This document shows, piece by piece, positions 34,479 through 42,368 of a DNA stretch of 64,000 bases. Under the pieces are notes generated by a model. That model was not told where the DNA came from, did no database searches, and was given only the letters and a program-made list of their open reading frames with translations. The stretch's first letter is position 1. Each line of letters opens with the position of its first letter. The stretch covers positions 310,001 to 374,000 of the forward strand of contig NZ_CP115608.1 of NCBI RefSeq assembly GCF_027797465.1. Reading direction: 5' to 3'. A program made the position numbers and the translations under genes. The stretch comes from Campylobacter sp. CN_NE2 (GTDB taxonomy: Bacteria; Campylobacterota; Campylobacteria; Campylobacterales; Campylobacteraceae).

Positions 34479-35348
34479 TTAGCCGGACAAATTTACGGAA
34501 TTTATTAAATTTTCTATCGTATATTTTGATTTTTTTACATTAGCCGTAATGTATTTTTGCGTTGTCGTTATATTTGTATGACCGAGCGTAAAAGATACTT
34601 GCTCCACTGGCAATTTTAAATAATTGATTGAATATGTTCCGATTAAATGCCTTATGTCGTGAAGTCTTATTTTTGGTAAATTATTTCGTTTTAAAAGCGA
34701 ATTCCAAGAACGGCGTAAATCTGTAAATTTGGTATTTGTTTTAGGATTTATAAAAACAAAATCATTTGTATTTTTTGATTTTCCATATAATTCATAAAGT
34801 CTATCAAAAAGCTCATCTGACATTGAATATATCATATCTCGTTTTGCTTTGTTTATCTGACAGGGCACGATATAAGTTTTTGTTTTAAAATTTATATCAC
34901 ACCAACGCAAATTTAATACTTCGCTTTTTCGGCGACCGTGCAAAAGAAAAAAGAAAATATCGGCATTTACGCCTTTGTTTTCGCAAATAGCTTTTATGAA
35001 TTTCTTTTGAATTTTCAAAGAGTAATCAAAATAGCGTTTATTGTCAAATTTAGGCAATTCCACGAAATCGCAAGGATTTTTATTTATAATTTCTAGTTTT
35101 ATGCCGAGCTTAAAAACAACACGCAATTTTGCAAGGATATTTTTAATCGTTTTTATCTTATAGCCTTTTTTGATTAAATCGTTACAAAGTTTTTGAATAT
35201 CAATGAAATTTATATCTCTTATGTCTTTTTTGCCGATTGTATTTTTTATGTGTTTATTATACGAGCAAATATCGCTTTTTAGCGTATGTTCTCGTAAAAT
35301 CAACTCATAAAAAGAGATATAATCATCAAAAAGAGCGTTCAAAGTCAT
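34479..35348 (-). CDS. int: phage tyrosine recombinase (integrase)
   Basis: A 289-residue site-specific recombinase. An N-terminal SAM-like core-binding domain (about residues 1-110) is followed by the catalytic domain with R in LLHGRRKSEVLNLRW, HxxR in LHDIRHLIGTY, the second His in LGHTNITTTQKY and the nucleophile Tyr in that same segment. It lies 117 bases from attL, as is usual. I start at 35348 rather than 35390 because the extra 14 residues lie wholly within the replication gene and do not resemble the fold. The gene starts 2 bases before the end of the rep gene. Confidence 0.92.
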   Translation of the reverse strand: MTLNALFDDYISFYELILREHTLKSDICSYNKHIKNTIGKKDIRDINFIDIQKLCNDLIKKGYKIKTIKNILAKLRVVFKLGIKLEIINKNPCDFVELPKFDNKRYFDYSLKIQKKFIKAICENKGVNADIFFFLLHGRRKSEVLNLRWCDINFKTKTYIVPCQINKAKRDMIYSMSDELFDRLYELYGKSKNTNDFVFINPKTNTKFTDLRRSWNSLLKRNNLPKIRLHDIRHLIGTYSINYLKLPVEQVSFTLGHTNITTTQKYITANVKKSKYTIENLINSVNLSG

Positions 35349-35349
35349 T

Positions 35350-36684
35350 TTAAAAATCCAAAGGTTGAATTCCACGACTTGCAAAATCATTTTTTAAGCC
35401 GTGAATATCGTTTAAATCGTGTTTTTCTTTTTTATGAGTAAAACAATTCAAACCACGATTAAAAAGCTCATTTTCTAAAATACCGAGTTTTTGCGGGTTC
35501 ATATATTCTAAATCGTAATTTAAATATAAATCGGTTAATTCTAAATTTGTCATTTTTGAAAATGGTTTTTGTGTCCAAGATGAAAGCATTTCAGGCTCAA
35601 ATTTAGAGTTTTCTTTGATATAATTTCCGTTTTCATCACGAGCAAATTTAAAAGATGAATTTTTAGGTTTGAAATTCATAGAAATTTCTTTTTTGTATTC
35701 GTGTTTTAAGCGACCGCAGACATAATAAAGCAAATGTCCGTTTTCATAAATAAGTTCTTCGCTAGTATATGGTATGCTTATAAATATTGATTTATCGCCA
35801 TAATCCCACTCGATTAAAGTGTCATCAATATCATTTAAAATATTTAAATTTGCGAAATCTTGCAATCCTTTTATAAAATTGATTTTACGATAAACCCATA
35901 ACGGAATAGGAGTGCGAGAGCTTAGAAAACGCCTAATTTTATGTTTTATAAACCACGCTTGAACTTCGTTTATCTCATCGGTTTCATTATAGTTTATAAA
36001 TGTTTTTGTAATATATTTCATAACATAACCAGTCGCATTTTTAAGAGTTATTTGAAAGCCGTTAATTTCGCCGTTTTTGCGTTGTTCGTTTGAAAGTCTA
36101 TCATTTCGCAAATTTTGCGAAGCATAGAAAATATCTTTATAAGCCTGTAATAAATAAGGAATTGTATGTTTTGGAACATAAATTAAGGCGTGAATATGCG
36201 GAACGCCGTCTTTTTTATGCGGTTCGAAAGTGCGTATATATTGCATTTTTTCATTTGGATAAATTTTACGAAATCGCTTATTAAATTTGTCAAAATTATA
36301 ATTAAGAACATTTACCAAATCCCTTATATTAAAGCACTCATTAGAGTTTAATTTAGCCTTTTGTTCGATAGGTAAGCTTTTTATATCTTTTGTAGTAAAA
36401 GTGCTAAAATTGCCGACTAATGCTTTTCTAAAACAGCCGTTTAATGTAATTGTCAAAAACACAGGCACAAGAGCATTTTTAACCGTTAAGCTGTGAATTG
36501 TATTTGTGCGATTTGCAATTTCAGCGTAATATGAACCGCTAAAATTTGCAGACTTTGAAACGCTTAAAAGCGTTTTTTCTTCGCCGAAAGAGTTTATAAA
36601 TTTGGTATTTTCTAAAAAATCTCTTTGTTTTTTGATTTTTGCACGAACAAAATCAAGGTCAAATTCACTTAATCCGTAACTCAT
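35350..36684 (-). CDS. rolling-circle replication initiator (HUH endonuclease, pII-like)
   Basis: A 444-residue phage replication protein. The HUH metal-binding motif is PHIHALIYV (His163 and His165), motif 1 is FLTITLNG (about residues 77-84), and the catalytic tyrosine motif is GYVMKYITKTF (Tyr220/Tyr224 with lysines). The protein would nick the double-stranded origin to start rolling-circle synthesis. It lies at the end of the morphogenesis row, ahead of integrase. A ribosome site is weak. The upstream gap (36685-36823) holds a hairpin. Confidence 0.88.
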   Translation of the reverse strand: MSYGLSEFDLDFVRAKIKKQRDFLENTKFINSFGEEKTLLSVSKSANFSGSYYAEIANRTNTIHSLTVKNALVPVFLTITLNGCFRKALVGNFSTFTTKDIKSLPIEQKAKLNSNECFNIRDLVNVLNYNFDKFNKRFRKIYPNEKMQYIRTFEPHKKDGVPHIHALIYVPKHTIPYLLQAYKDIFYASQNLRNDRLSNEQRKNGEINGFQITLKNATGYVMKYITKTFINYNETDEINEVQAWFIKHKIRRFLSSRTPIPLWVYRKINFIKGLQDFANLNILNDIDDTLIEWDYGDKSIFISIPYTSEELIYENGHLLYYVCGRLKHEYKKEISMNFKPKNSSFKFARDENGNYIKENSKFEPEMLSSWTQKPFSKMTNLELTDLYLNYDLEYMNPQKLGILENELFNRGLNCFTHKKEKHDLNDIHGLKNDFASRGIQPLDF

Positions 36685-36732
36685 ATTTTAAGCTTTATTT
36701 AATAGTGAGAGTTTTTTATTAAATTGACAAGG

Positions 36733-36783
36733 GGCGTTCTTTTCGCTCCTGCTTATAGGTTCGCAGTCGCTCAAAGAAACGCC
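36733..36783. repeat. imperfect hairpin between secretin and rep genes
   Basis: GGCGTT-C-TTT pairs with AAAG-A-AACGCC around a loop of about 30 bases. It could be a transcription stop between morphogenesis and replication genes or part of the nicking origin. No decisive feature separates the two. Confidence 0.4.
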
Positions 36784-36823
36784 AAAAAGCCAAAAACCTT
36801 TTTTAAAATCAGTGCTTATCATC

Positions 36824-37972
36824 TTAATTTACTTCTATTGTCAAAGTTATAATATTTGTGCTTTTATAATCTTGCTCTATTGAAAACAAATATTTCAAAA
36901 TAGGTATATCTTTTAAAAGCGGTATGCCATTACGCTTTGAATACTCGACATTTTTATTTATACCGCTTAAAACCAAAATTTCGCCCCGTTTTAAGCTGTA
37001 ATTTGATTTTAATTCCTTTTTGCTTGTGCGTGGCGTTAAAGTGGTGTTATCGACAATATCTTCAACGACCAAATCCAAATCAAAATCAACCATATTTTCT
37101 AAGACAACAGGGCGAATTTTGATTTTAAGTCCGACATCTTTATAATCGTAAGTTGTTTGGGTTGTAGTGCCGTTATTCGAGTAAGACGAAGTATTGCGAA
37201 GATAAGGAATATTTTCAACAGAACTAAAATAAACTTCTTTTCCGCTTTTTGCAACCAAAAAAGGGCTTTGCTTAATTGTAGTTACGCCGTTTTGTTCGAG
37301 TAGTGATAAAACGCCGTAAAAGCCTTTTTTCTTGTTTGTTATGATATTTGTTTCAGCAGTAAATGGCATAGTAATCAAATTTATAAAATAGTTTAAATCG
37401 CTATGAGTTACAAGATCGCCGAGCGAATTTATGTGAGTTCCTAAATCTCTGTAATCATTTGTATTTGTTTCAAGTATGGTAAGCTTGAAATTTACCTGTT
37501 CTAGCTTTTTATCAGCCATTTTTGAAAACTCTAAAATTTCTGAATATTCTTCATCATCAGCCATAAAAACCGCCGAATTTGTAGAGCTAATATAAGTCGT
37601 GTTTGTATCAATGCGAGCGGAAATAATTCCGCTTATATCGTTAAATGAGTTGTTTTCAAGTGGCAAATAACGAAGTTTTTTATCAGTAAAAGTTACATTT
37701 TCATCATTTTTTGGAACGACATAATAAAAATCATCAGTTAAAATGAGTTTTAATCCTTTACTCTCTATTGCCTTACGAAAATGACCTATTTTAATATCTG
37801 AATTTTTAGAAGTATAAAAATAGTAGTTATTTGGTTCTATTTCATCAGAAAGTAAAATATCAGTTTTAGAGTTTTCACTCGCCAAATTTGCAAAATCTAA
37901 CAAATTAACTTCAATCTCTTTTGCGTTTATCAGAGCCATACAAAAGGTTATTATCAAAAAGACTTTTTTCAT
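36824..37972 (-). CDS. phage secretin (pIV-like, type II/III secretin family)
   Basis: A 382-residue exported protein with a signal peptide (MKKVFLIITFCMALINA), an N-terminal N-domain region and a C-terminal secretin domain: SGKEVYFSSVENIPYL, VGLKIKIRPVVLE, ELKSNYSLKRGEILVLSG and the NGIPLLKDIPILKYLFS hallmark near residue 350. It forms the outer-membrane pore through which phage leave. Many inoviruses borrow a host secretin; this one carries its own. Its 5' end overlaps the Zot gene by 62 bases. Confidence 0.9.
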   Translation of the reverse strand: MKKVFLIITFCMALINAKEIEVNLLDFANLASENSKTDILLSDEIEPNNYYFYTSKNSDIKIGHFRKAIESKGLKLILTDDFYYVVPKNDENVTFTDKKLRYLPLENNSFNDISGIISARIDTNTTYISSTNSAVFMADDEEYSEILEFSKMADKKLEQVNFKLTILETNTNDYRDLGTHINSLGDLVTHSDLNYFINLITMPFTAETNIITNKKKGFYGVLSLLEQNGVTTIKQSPFLVAKSGKEVYFSSVENIPYLRNTSSYSNNGTTTQTTYDYKDVGLKIKIRPVVLENMVDFDLDLVVEDIVDNTTLTPRTSKKELKSNYSLKRGEILVLSGINKNVEYSKRNGIPLLKDIPILKYLFSIEQDYKSTNIITLTIEVN

Positions 37973-38999
37973 TTTTCTCTTCCTTTTTTAAATTGTCAAA
38001 AACAGGCTTTTTAAAGCCAACTATATAAATCAAAACGCCTTTACTCATAGCTTTTCTTTTTGCAAATTCAGGCGGAGAGCGAGAAAGCAAAAAGGAAAGA
38101 TAAGATAAATCAAATTTTTCGTATTTATCGCTTATTTTGCAGGTATCGTAATAACACCTAACTTCATAAATGAAAGGTAAAATTTCATTTTCCTTTTTTT
38201 CTTCTTTTATAGGTTTTTGTATAGTTTGAATTTGAGTTTGATTTATAGGTTCTTCTTTTATTTCTTCGTTTTTAGGACTTAAAGTTTTGATATAAAGATT
38301 AAAAGCAACAAAAGTAATAAATGATAAAATCAAAGCCAATGCAAAGAATTTAACAACAATACTTGAACCTTTTGTCTTTTCTCCTGCAACATACATTTTA
38401 AAGACTTCATCAATTGCAGGAAGCGTAAAGCCACCGCCTTTAATGAGATCAACGCCGTTCATTTTATAGCTTGAAAATTGTTGATAACGAAAGCGAGAAG
38501 TAATTAAACGCCTTGCAGGTTCAACAGCTTTATAAAAGTATTCAGCGACGGCTTTATATCCTGTATCGATTAAGCTTAAATCTTGCGTTATAAGCCAAAT
38601 ATCTTGATATAAATGGGCGTGATAAGTAAGCCACCAAGTCAAAATGTCATCTTTTTTTGTAAAAAAGTTATGTGCTTCATCAATTACGATTAAAGAGTGA
38701 TTTAAAAGAAATTCATCGGCTTTTAAATTTAGCTCCGTATCATTAGCACCAGCTTGATACAAATCATAAAGAAGCGAAAGATTATATTTAAAATCATCTA
38801 CTTTTAAAAGCTCGATTTTATCGCTTTTTGAAAAATCGAATTCATTTATATTTGTATAGCAAATTTTATATTTATTTTTTGGCGGTTCTTTTGCGAAAAG
38901 AGATTTTTTAGGCTCTTTTACGAAATTCTCCCAAATTTTATAAACAGCAAGGTAAGTTTTTCCACTCTTTGGTATGCCTGTAAGATATGAAATAGCCAT
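37911..38999 (-). CDS. zot: Zot family protein (pI-like phage assembly ATPase)
   Basis: A 362-residue inner-membrane assembly protein. Walker A is GIPKSGKT (residues 8-15), Walker B is LIVIDEAH (103-110), one membrane segment spans about residues 214-236 (VVKFFALALILSFITFVAF), and a periplasmic tail of about 125 residues follows. In filamentous phages pI drives virion extrusion. In Vibrio cholerae the homologue is the zonula occludens toxin, and Campylobacter Zot proteins are studied for barrier effects, but toxicity cannot be read from this sequence. It overlaps the genes on both sides. Confidence 0.92.
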   Translation of the reverse strand: MAISYLTGIPKSGKTYLAVYKIWENFVKEPKKSLFAKEPPKNKYKICYTNINEFDFSKSDKIELLKVDDFKYNLSLLYDLYQAGANDTELNLKADEFLLNHSLIVIDEAHNFFTKKDDILTWWLTYHAHLYQDIWLITQDLSLIDTGYKAVAEYFYKAVEPARRLITSRFRYQQFSSYKMNGVDLIKGGGFTLPAIDEVFKMYVAGEKTKGSSIVVKFFALALILSFITFVAFNLYIKTLSPKNEEIKEEPINQTQIQTIQKPIKEEKKENEILPFIYEVRCYYDTCKISDKYEKFDLSYLSFLLSRSPPEFAKRKAMSKGVLIYIVGFKKPVFDNLKKEEKNEKSLFDNNLLYGSDKRKRD

Positions 39000-39400
39000 T
39001 AATCAATCCTTGAAATGAATAAATCAGTAAGAGCAGTTTTAAATTTATCAACAAATTTAATAACTATCTTTAAAGCAAGTAAGGTAATCAAAGTAAAAAA
39101 TATAGGCTTAAATAAACTCCAAGCATCACTAAACGCATCAATTATACCAAGAGAACAAAGAACAGAGAAAAAAAGAGAAACCATATCATCACTTGAAGCC
39201 ATACGAGAATTTATAAAATCAAGCAATGAATTTACCTGTGTTAAAGCAAAATATACAACGCCAATAATAGAAGCACAAAAAGAAACAAAAAAACCAAGTA
39301 AAAAAACAACAATAGTAAGCATTACGCCAAAGCGAATTATAGCACCAGCCCATTTTTTAACAAAAGAACCAAAAAATCCGATAATAGCTAAAACAGGCAT
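38999..39400 (-). CDS. DUF2523-like minor coat protein (pVI-like)
   Basis: A 133-residue protein with three hydrophobic segments (around residues 1-22, 27-60 and 86-110, e.g. FGVMLTIVVFLLGFFVSF and PIFFTLITLLALKIVI). Size, membrane pattern and place directly between the pIII-like gene and zot fit the DUF2523/pVI family, which caps the virion end with pIII. It overlaps both neighbours by one base (ATGA-type or TAATG-type junctions). Confidence 0.78.
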   Translation of the reverse strand: MPVLAIIGFFGSFVKKWAGAIIRFGVMLTIVVFLLGFFVSFCASIIGVVYFALTQVNSLLDFINSRMASSDDMVSLFFSVLCSLGIIDAFSDAWSLFKPIFFTLITLLALKIVIKFVDKFKTALTDLFISRID

Positions 39401-40854
39401 TAAATCAACCTTGAAACAAATTTAAAAATAGCAATGCTGAAAATAGTTACAAAAAGAGCGTAAAAAATAAGATATAAAACGCTCTTAAAATTGTCTGTAA
39501 TTTCGCATAAATTTACTTCAACAGGAATTCTTTTATTTGGCAATTCAAAATAAAACACTCTTCCGCAATTACCGCCACAAGATGAACGAAAATCACTTAA
39601 ACCGCCTTTTTTAATAGTGTCATAAACACCGATTACGCTACCTTTTGCGTCATCAAATATACCTGTAATTTTATTTATTCCGTCACTTACAGCATTGTTT
39701 AAATCATCAATTCCGCCATAATCTACATTGCATTCATCGCCTTTACATTCGCCGTCATCGTCGCCTGTGTCATCGCTTGGGGGATTATCGCCACCGCTTG
39801 GCGTGATTTCGTGTCCGTTAGGGTTATTATCATTGTTATTATTTCCGCCATTGTTACCGCCACCAGTAGAACCACCGCCACCAGCGCTACCACCGCCACC
39901 AGTGTTAACACCGCCGTTACCGCCACCGCCACCAGTGTTACCACCGCTATTATTATTATCAGGGTAGCAAATTTCAGGATGGTCTTTGCAATAATCAGAC
40001 TCAGGACCACCGCCACCGCCTAAATTACCACTTGAACTACCGCCACCAGTGCTATTATCATCATTGTTATTGTTGTTATCGTCGTTATTATTTCCGTTAT
40101 CGCAAGTAGTGCCACCGTCGGGGCAATCTGTGTTTTTGATTGTGTCGTCAATATAGCAAAAATCTACATCTAAAATTAAATCGTCATTTTCACATTCAAT
40201 ACGACACCTATCGCCGTAATATTCTTCTGTAATAACACAATTAGGATTGTCCGCAGAACAATTAGTAATAACCATTGTTCTATAACTTTTAACAAAACCA
40301 CCTAAACCAGCCTTTTTACATTGGCATTCAGAGCGAAATTTTAAATTTGGTATTAAATCGCAGTTTGTATCGCATTGACCAGTATCACTATTAAAATAAG
40401 AACCAGCACTTGGATTACAATAAGCACAAACTTTACGACCAGAAGCGCAAGAACCATTAGAATTATAACGAGAACAATTAATTTTAGGTTCATAAAGTTC
40501 ATAGGCGAAATAAATGCAACCATCATAACCATCAGAACATTTATCAGTAAATTTTTTTAAAAAATGATAAACAAAAGTAAAATCAGGCTGTATATTAGGC
40601 GGAGTTCCGAAATAATTAGTAAAATAATTGCCTTCATCGCCATTAAAACCGATAGAATTTTGTTTTAAATTTTCACTTTTTAGAGTGTAAGCACAAAATT
40701 GAGAGCCATTTTTATATTCATCAACCCACAAAACGGCGTTACTTTCTATCAAAGTATGATTACGAGAAGTTAAATCATACTCCATATAAGAAATACCGAT
40801 AGAAAAACAGAAATTTAAAATTAAAAATGGTAGTAAGTAGAGTAGTTTTTTCAT
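39400..40854 (-). CDS. pIII-like adsorption protein with Asn/Gly-rich linker
   Basis: A 484-residue exported protein with a signal peptide (MKKLLYLLPFLILNFCFS), a cysteine-rich N-terminal domain (residues 20-235, about 20 Cys), a low-complexity Gly/Asn/Ser/Asp stretch (about 250-375), and a C-terminal membrane anchor (VLYLIFYALFVTIFSIAIF). This is the layout of filamentous phage pIII: receptor-binding domains, flexible glycine linkers and a virion anchor. The host receptor is unknown; the domains are not similar to Ff pIII by eye. The linker DNA is made of many short repeats and could vary in length. Confidence 0.85.
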   Translation of the reverse strand: MKKLLYLLPFLILNFCFSIGISYMEYDLTSRNHTLIESNAVLWVDEYKNGSQFCAYTLKSENLKQNSIGFNGDEGNYFTNYFGTPPNIQPDFTFVYHFLKKFTDKCSDGYDGCIYFAYELYEPKINCSRYNSNGSCASGRKVCAYCNPSAGSYFNSDTGQCDTNCDLIPNLKFRSECQCKKAGLGGFVKSYRTMVITNCSADNPNCVITEEYYGDRCRIECENDDLILDVDFCYIDDTIKNTDCPDGGTTCDNGNNNDDNNNNNDDNSTGGGSSSGNLGGGGGPESDYCKDHPEICYPDNNNSGGNTGGGGGNGGVNTGGGGSAGGGGSTGGGNNGGNNNNDNNPNGHEITPSGGDNPPSDDTGDDDGECKGDECNVDYGGIDDLNNAVSDGINKITGIFDDAKGSVIGVYDTIKKGGLSDFRSSCGGNCGRVFYFELPNKRIPVEVNLCEITDNFKSVLYLIFYALFVTIFSIAIFKFVSRLI

Positions 40855-40882
40855 TTTGTTTCTCTTTCTTTTTTCATTTTAG

Positions 40883-41011
40883 CTACCATTTGCGAGTAAA
40901 AAGCACGAAAACAAGCAGTATAGGAACGCAAAGCAAAGTGAGCCAAAAGAAAATAGAAAAGAAGTAATCAAACGCTTCAAAACCGACAAGCGGAATAATT
41001 ACAAATTCCAT
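40883..41011 (-). CDS. 42-aa phage membrane protein
   Basis: Reads MEFVIIPLVGFEAFDY and then one strongly hydrophobic stretch (FFSIFFWLTLLCVPILLVFV) ending TRKW. A GGTAGAAAAA sequence precedes the ATG. Size and place after the coat gene and before pIII suggest a minor capsid protein of the pVII/pIX sort, but no sequence match is claimed. Confidence 0.6.
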   Translation of the reverse strand: MEFVIIPLVGFEAFDYFFSIFFWLTLLCVPILLVFVLFTRKW

Positions 41012-41015
41012 TTTT

Positions 41016-41159
41016 CTACCTTAAATTAAGTATCAACATAAAAACGGCTATACAAAACGCAAAGCCAAACAAACAACCACAAAGAGCCATAAAATAGCAA
41101 TATTCAGGGAAGCTAATGCCGAGAGTTGAATACATTTCGTGTATATTAAAGCCTTGCAT
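41016..41159 (-). CDS. 47-aa phage membrane protein
   Basis: A short protein starting MQGFNIHEMYSTLGIS with a long hydrophobic C-terminal half (YFMALCGCLFGFAFCIAVF). I begin at 41159, where AAGGTAATACT gives a ribosome site; an upstream ATG at 41222 lies in the preceding small gene. It is the middle of three tiny membrane genes in a row and is a candidate minor capsid or assembly factor. Confidence 0.6.
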   Translation of the reverse strand: MQGFNIHEMYSTLGISFPEYCYFMALCGCLFGFAFCIAVFMLILNLR

Positions 41160-41163
41160 AGTA

Positions 41164-41280
41164 TTACCTTTTGAAAATATCAAGTCCAAGCAAAACCGAT
41201 TTAACGACCATAAAAGCAACAAGAAGCAAAACGAAAAAAGAATTCAAAATCAAACCTGCTTTGATTAAATCAATTTGCAT
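41164..41280 (-). CDS. 38-aa phage membrane protein
   Basis: Reads MQIDLIKAGLILNSFF, then LLLVAFMVVKSVLL and ends GLDIFKR. One membrane segment with a basic C terminus, the charge pattern of small filamentous-phage coat proteins. Its stop lies 4 bases before the next start, so the three small genes form one unit behind the central terminator. Confidence 0.55.
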   Translation of the reverse strand: MQIDLIKAGLILNSFFVLLLVAFMVVKSVLLGLDIFKR

Positions 41281-41323
41281 TTTAAACACCTTAAACGCAA
41301 AGCGACTGAACGCACTTCGCATT

Positions 41324-41366
41324 GAACTATAAAATAAGCCTATTTCATAGACTTATTTTATAGTTC
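41324..41366. repeat. inverted repeat between coat gene and minor genes
   Basis: GAACTATAAAATAAG and its exact complement CTTATTTTATAGTTC are separated by 13 bases. It lies between the terminator behind the coat gene and the first small gene; it could be an operator or a second hairpin in the messenger. Confidence 0.7.
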
Positions 41367-41380
41367 GCTCCGTTTGTCGG

Positions 41381-41442
41381 CTCAATTTTTGGCGATACGA
41401 TGAAAATACAAGTATTTTCTATCGTCTCACCAAAAATTTGAG
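41381..41442 (-). terminator. central terminator after the major coat gene
   Basis: A long, nearly perfect hairpin: about 29 bases on each side (arms begin CTCAATTTTTGG and end CCAAAAATTTGAG) around a 2-3 base loop. It follows the coat stop by 9 bases. Filamentous phages such as M13 also have a strong terminator directly after gene VIII, which raises coat expression over downstream genes. Confidence 0.75.
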
Positions 41443-41451
41443 CTAAAATTT

Positions 41452-41676
41452 TTAGCGTAATAGTCTTAAACCAGCTCTAACAGCAAAAACTATACCCATA
41501 AGACCTACAACGATACCAGCCATAGAAGTAAAAGGAACGCTATCGATAGTTCCACTAAAACCACTACCAGCAGTATATGTAATGTCAGCAAATGCACTAC
41601 TTGCACCAACAGCACTAGCACCAACAACTGCTAAAACTTTTGCTTTACCAGTTTTCATAAATTCTTTAATTTTCAT
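41452..41676 (-). CDS. major coat protein (pVIII-like)
   Basis: A 74-residue precursor. The leader (MKIKEFMKTGKAKVLAVVGASAVGASSAFA, given as family context: basic then hydrophobic, ending AFA) would be cleaved before DITYTAG, leaving about 44 residues: an acidic amphipathic start, a hydrophobic core (GIVVGLMGIVFAV) and a basic end (RAGLRLLR). This is exactly the pVIII plan. The start at 41676 is chosen because AAGGAG lies just upstream; an open frame back to 41772 enters the inverted-repeat region. Confidence 0.88.
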   Translation of the reverse strand: MKIKEFMKTGKAKVLAVVGASAVGASSAFADITYTAGSGFSGTIDSVPFTSMAGIVVGLMGIVFAVRAGLRLLR

Positions 41677-41764
41677 AAAGAACTCCTTGTAAAAATTTAG
41701 GAAACCTTTTGTCAAATTTGAAACAAATTTCACAAAAAATTTTTTATAGTGTTTGGAATGGATC

Positions 41765-41956
41765 ATTTTCATTATTAAAATTTAAAAATTAGCCATTCTC
41801 AACAAGAGTTACGAGCTACGCTTCGCACGGGGCAAACAACAAGCAAAAGGCATATTATTTGCCCCGTGCGACACTAAATTTGCTTCAATAAATTTTCAGC
41901 AAATTTAGGCGTAAATTGTTTCGCATAGCTAATTTTTAAATTTTAATAATGAAAAT
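41765..41956. other. nested inverted-repeat region: likely phage origin/packaging signal
   Basis: An outer perfect 29-bp inverted repeat (41765-41793 and 41928-41956) encloses a 13-bp GC-rich hairpin (CGCACGGGGCAAA, 41824-41836, with TTTGCCCCGTGCG, 41858-41870) and a 9-bp one (TAAATTTGC/GCAAATTTA, about 41875-41907). The region has no credible gene and lies directly upstream of the coat gene. Filamentous phage intergenic regions have several such hairpins for the origins and the packaging signal. Confidence 0.7.
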
Positions 41957-42049
41957 TCTGAACGATGAACTAAAAAAATTAAAGGCTCTTAAAGGTTTCC
42001 AACAAAAAGAGCCTAAGCAGTTTAAACTCATACTTAGGAGAAATCAAAC

Positions 42050-42250
42050 ATTCAGAAAACCAAAACATTTAAATTTGTTTTTAGGGGCGAAAAATCTACG
42101 ACTGCAATTAAAGAAGCCTTACGCTATGAACTGACTGCAAGTTGTAGAGTTGCAACAAATGCTAAAAAGCTAAAAATGCTTCGCATTTTCTTTACGCTTT
42201 TTGCATTGGTATTTATGGGGCTTTGCCCCATACCCCATTTCTTTATTTAA
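42050..42250 (+). CDS. doubtful 66-codon frame lacking an ATG/GTG/TTG start
   Basis: From 42050 the frame reads IQKTKTFKFVFRGEKSTTAI and continues EALRYELTASCRVATNAKKL before a hydrophobic tail (FFTLFALVFMGL). The first part looks like real protein sequence, and AGGAG lies 9 bases before the ATT at 42050, directly after an in-frame TAG. ATT is a very rare start codon. The tail includes the GGGGCTTTGCCCC hairpin and may be non-coding. It could be a degraded gene, or one whose start or end has shifted. Confidence 0.3.
   Translation: MQKTKTFKFVFRGEKSTTAIKEALRYELTASCRVATNAKKLKMLRIFFTLFALVFMGLCPIPHFFI
42214..42232. repeat. TATGGGGC-TTT-GCCCCATA hairpin, first of two copies
   Basis: A perfect 8-bp stem with a 3-base loop. 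A near copy (ATGGGGCTTTGCCCC) lies at 43973-43987. Both are behind plus-strand reading frames of the prophage, but neither has a T-run. Confidence 0.6.
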
Positions 42251-42336
42251 TCATTATGTAAAAATTTAAATTTGATTTTTTTAAACATAAAGTTCGATAA
42301 ATTAAGGAACACGAGAATAAATCTCATAACTTAATC

Positions 42337-42362
42337 AAGCCGACTTTTTTAAAATCGGCTTT
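42337..42362 (-). terminator. terminator after the 128-aa phage gene
   Basis: AAGCCGA and TCGGCTT pair around a T/A-rich loop; on the minus strand the hairpin follows the stop codon closely. It separates the putative ssDNA-binding gene from the origin region. Confidence 0.6.
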
Positions 42363-42368
42363 GTTAAA

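Noticed and set aside
37911-38999. Calling Zot a proven toxin
   Set aside because: The protein has the layout of the phage assembly protein pI. Toxic action on epithelia cannot be judged from sequence.
39728-40023. Proline/threonine-rich frames opposite the pIII linker
   Set aside because: Antisense shadows of the Gly/Asn repeat codons, without starts or ribosome sites.
41949-42134. 61-aa plus-strand frame beginning MKILNDELKKLK
   Set aside because: Its ATG lies in the outer inverted-repeat arm without a ribosome site, and its second half overlaps a more protein-like frame (42050-42250).
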